Assembly: GCA_964563495.1 (NCBI GenBank)
Contig: CAZLYK010000125.1
Span: 1-16,574, forward strand
DNA length: 16,574 nt
Reading direction: 5' to 3'
Source of the DNA: CAZLYK01 sp964563495
GTDB taxonomy: Bacteria > Acidobacteriota > Blastocatellia > RBC074
Shown here in pieces: positions 15,936 through 16,574 of this stretch; position 1 is the first letter of the stretch; the number at the start of each line of letters is the position of its first letter. A program made the position numbers and the translations under genes. The notes beneath the pieces were generated by a model that ran no database searches, was not told the DNA's origin, and worked only from the letters and a program-made list of their open reading frames with translations.

Positions 15936-16532
15936 ATGGGAAACCGCTCGCATAACCCTATCCTCGTTCGCGCCGCGCGCCTAGATGACGCGGCCCGGAT
16001 CGCCGCGCTCTCCCATCAATTACTAGTCTACGAGCAATCGCTCAATCAAGCCATGGGGGATTTAACGCCGTGGGCCGCCAGCAGCGAGGAGATCCGCAAG
16101 CAGATGCGCCGCCCGAACACCCGTTTCTTCGTCGCTGAGAAGGACGGCGAGGTGGCCGGTTACCTCAAAGTCTGGATCATCGGCAGAACTGCCGAATTCG
16201 CCGATAGCGGGACCATGACCTGGCTGCTTGAGCGGATCGAAACTGCGGCGCGAAGGCTTTTCAATTTTATCTTTCGCCGCCCGCGACCAAACGTCGAGGC
16301 GACCGGCGGATATATCGCGGGAGTCTTCGTCCGCGATCATCTGCGCAGGTCCGGAATCGGCAAATCCCTGGTCATTGCGGCTGAAGACTGGCTGCGAGCG
16401 AGGGGGATCCAGACCTGCGACTTGCAGGTCCTCATCACCAACCAACTCGCGCTTGAGTTCTGGGAAGATCTCGGATATCGGCCTTTGGTTATTGGAATGA
16501 GGAAGGAAATAGACAGGATTAACAGGATTTGA
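15936..16532 (+). CDS. GNAT-family N-acetyltransferase
   Basis: A 198-residue acetyltransferase that should move an acetyl group from acetyl-CoA to an unknown amine. VRAARLDDAARIAALSHQL (11-29) is the usual first helix region, FFVAEKDGEVAGYLKV (64-79) a beta hairpin, and GYIAGVFVRDHLRRSGIGKSL (125-145) holds the acetyl-CoA pyrophosphate loop RRSGIG. LEFWEDLGY (173-181) is the typical final motif. Residues 85-122 are an insertion between the strands. I chose the ATG at 15936; an in-frame ATG at 15900 overlaps the divergent promoter. Neither has a clear ribosome site. Its last seven codons and stop codon fall within a dispersed repeat. It is the only plus-strand gene. Confidence 0.85.
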   Translation: MGNRSHNPILVRAARLDDAARIAALSHQLLVYEQSLNQAMGDLTPWAASSEEIRKQMRRPNTRFFVAEKDGEVAGYLKVWIIGRTAEFADSGTMTWLLERIETAARRLFNFIFRRPRPNVEATGGYIAGVFVRDHLRRSGIGKSLVIAAEDWLRARGIQTCDLQVLITNQLALEFWEDLGYRPLVIGMRKEIDRINRI

Positions 16533-16551
16533 AGAGGATTAAACAGGAATA
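16507..16551 (+). repeat. Dispersed repeat, copy 4 (3' end of the acetyltransferase gene, probably continuing past the window)
   Basis: The stretch begins AAATAGACAGGATTAACAGG and continues like the left arm of copy 3 (TTTGAAGAGGATTAA). It holds the last seven codons of the acetyltransferase gene and its stop at 16530-16532. No second arm is seen before the window ends at 16574, so the element is probably cut off. Confidence 0.8.
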
Positions 16552-16574
16552 CCCGGTTAGCCCTGCCATGTCTG

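Overview
The window is one piece of a Gram-negative-type bacterial chromosome, fairly rich in G+C over most of its length. Spot count: 40 of 60 bases are G/C at 10381-10440. A TonB-domain protein with a signal peptide implies an outer membrane. The order ffh-rpsP-khpA-rimM-trmD-rplS is widespread in bacteria and does not place the organism. The overall style (dispersed 'cctgtctattt' intergenic repeats, high GC, long YfhO-type protein, conflict-type genes) recalls Acidobacteriota or a neighbouring phylum, but that is a weak guess. Almost all genes lie on the minus strand; only the last, an acetyltransferase, is on the plus strand.

Layout. (1) 1-3636: an accessory module of three minus-strand genes, read from right to left. 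It holds a TIR-domain protein with a C-terminal formylglycine-generating-enzyme-like (FGE, C-type-lectin fold) domain, a 120-residue protein with two membrane segments, and a large SIMIBI/MinD-like P-loop ATPase with C-terminal membrane segments that runs off the left edge. Base composition and codon use differ from the rest (24/60 G/C at 841-900). (2) 3637-4154: a very AT-rich gene-free stretch (16/60 G/C at 3961-4020) that separates the module from the core genes. (3) 4214-7258: a YfhO-family multispanning membrane protein. (4) 7293-11149: the translation and secretion cluster ffh, rpsP, khpA, rimM, trmD, rplS, with a good sigma70-type promoter in front of ffh. (5) 11407-13492: hfq, then tmk and holB, which are separated by only two bases; a perfect 15-bp hairpin sits between hfq and tmk. 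(6) 13664-15851: a TonB-domain periplasmic protein and an XdhC/CoxI-type molybdenum-enzyme maturation factor, with a clear promoter in front. (7) 15936-16532: a GNAT acetyltransferase transcribed divergently.

Two things stand out. The first is the TIR-FGE / two-TM / MinD-like ATPase module. Its composition suggests acquisition, and its domain mix suggests a membrane-associated defence or conflict system. The second is a family of four dispersed palindromic repeats sharing the core AAATAGACAGGATTAACAGG. All four point the same way relative to the gene before them. In two genes (YfhO and the acetyltransferase) the repeat itself supplies the last codons and the stop codon. A third copy lies inside the 5' end of the YfhO reading frame.

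No tRNA, rRNA, CRISPR array, insertion sequence, integrase or reverse transcriptase was recognised.
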